Assembly (NCBI GenBank): GCA_903957405.1
Contig: CAJBPC010000461.1
Span: 1 to 6,899, forward strand
Length of the DNA: 6,899 bases
Direction: 5' to 3'
Source: an uncultured bacterium
GTDB taxonomy: Bacteria; Bacteroidota; Bacteroidia; Chitinophagales; Chitinophagaceae
Of this stretch, positions 6,851-6,899 are shown one piece after another (position 1 is the first letter of the stretch; the number at the start of each line of letters is the position of its first letter). A program made the translations under genes and the position numbers. The notes beneath the pieces were generated by a model, which was not told where the DNA came from, ran no database searches, and worked only from the letters and a program-made list of their open reading frames with translations.

Positions 6851-6899
6851 CGGCAGTGCTGCGAAAATAAGACGGCAATCCTGCGAAAATAAGACGGCA
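6851..6899. repeat. 22-bp-period tandem repeat truncated by the window edge
   Basis: The 19-bp core CTGCGAAAATAAGACGGCA occurs perfectly at 6859-6877 and again at 6881-6899. The three bases between the cores complete a 22-bp period. Counting the preceding CGGCAGTG, the visible array is about 2.2 copies, and the first two units differ only at two bases (CGGCAGTG versus CGGCAATC). The array reaches the last base, so more copies may lie beyond. There is no long unique spacer between copies, so it is not a CRISPR array. Reading in any plus-strand frame meets TAA or is short. It is probably an intergenic repeat, and no function is evident. Confidence 0.8.

Noticed and set aside
6758..6899. Minus-strand frame open from the right edge to TGA at 6758
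   Set aside because: It is 46 codons that start inside the tandem repeat, with no start codon in view and no recognisable protein features. It is most likely a chance opening, though a gene tail entering from the right cannot be fully excluded.
6851..6899. Possible CRISPR array
   Set aside because: The copies are separated by only three bases, so there are no spacers, and no cas gene is present.

Overview
This window looks like ordinary chromosomal DNA from a member of the Bacteroidota, most likely a Chitinophaga- or Sphingobacterium-like lineage. The evidence is as follows. Start codons lack clear Shine-Dalgarno sequences. The AroQ variant reads QSNIEGE and NPGGYTHTS. There is a two-domain M16 peptidase of the kind common in this phylum. 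There is a tiny SSC-type lipoprotein. All three predicted signal-peptidase-I substrates are cut just before a Gln-Gln pair. Base composition is roughly balanced. The genus cannot be told from the sequence.

Layout, left to right. Positions 1-2504 on the minus strand encode the first 834 residues of a secreted or periplasmic pitrilysin-like M16 zinc peptidase, whose C-terminus lies beyond the left edge. A 144-bp divergent gap containing a perfect 12-bp palindrome separates it from aroQ (2649-3095, plus), a complete type II 3-dehydroquinate dehydratase of the shikimate pathway. A 68-bp convergent gap follows, without a convincing terminator hairpin. Positions 3164-5692 (minus) encode a large exported beta-propeller protein with nine recognisable Asp-box (BNR) repeats, of the VPS10/sortilin-like 'BNR repeat' class. 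It is separated by a 60-bp divergent promoter gap from an exported MORN/YwqK-like repeat protein (5753-6427, plus). A 43-residue lipoprotein gene (6491-6622, minus) follows in convergent orientation. The last about 280 bp are non-coding and end in a 22-bp-period tandem repeat that runs off the right edge.

Apart from AroQ, which is cytoplasmic, every gene encodes an envelope or secreted protein. The genes alternate in strand, so each is probably its own transcription unit rather than part of one operon. I see no sign of a mobile element, defence system, CRISPR array, RNA gene or biosynthetic cluster. The observations most worth a second look are the unannotated small lipoprotein, the uniform A|QQ signal-peptide cleavage sites, and the edge-truncated tandem repeat.
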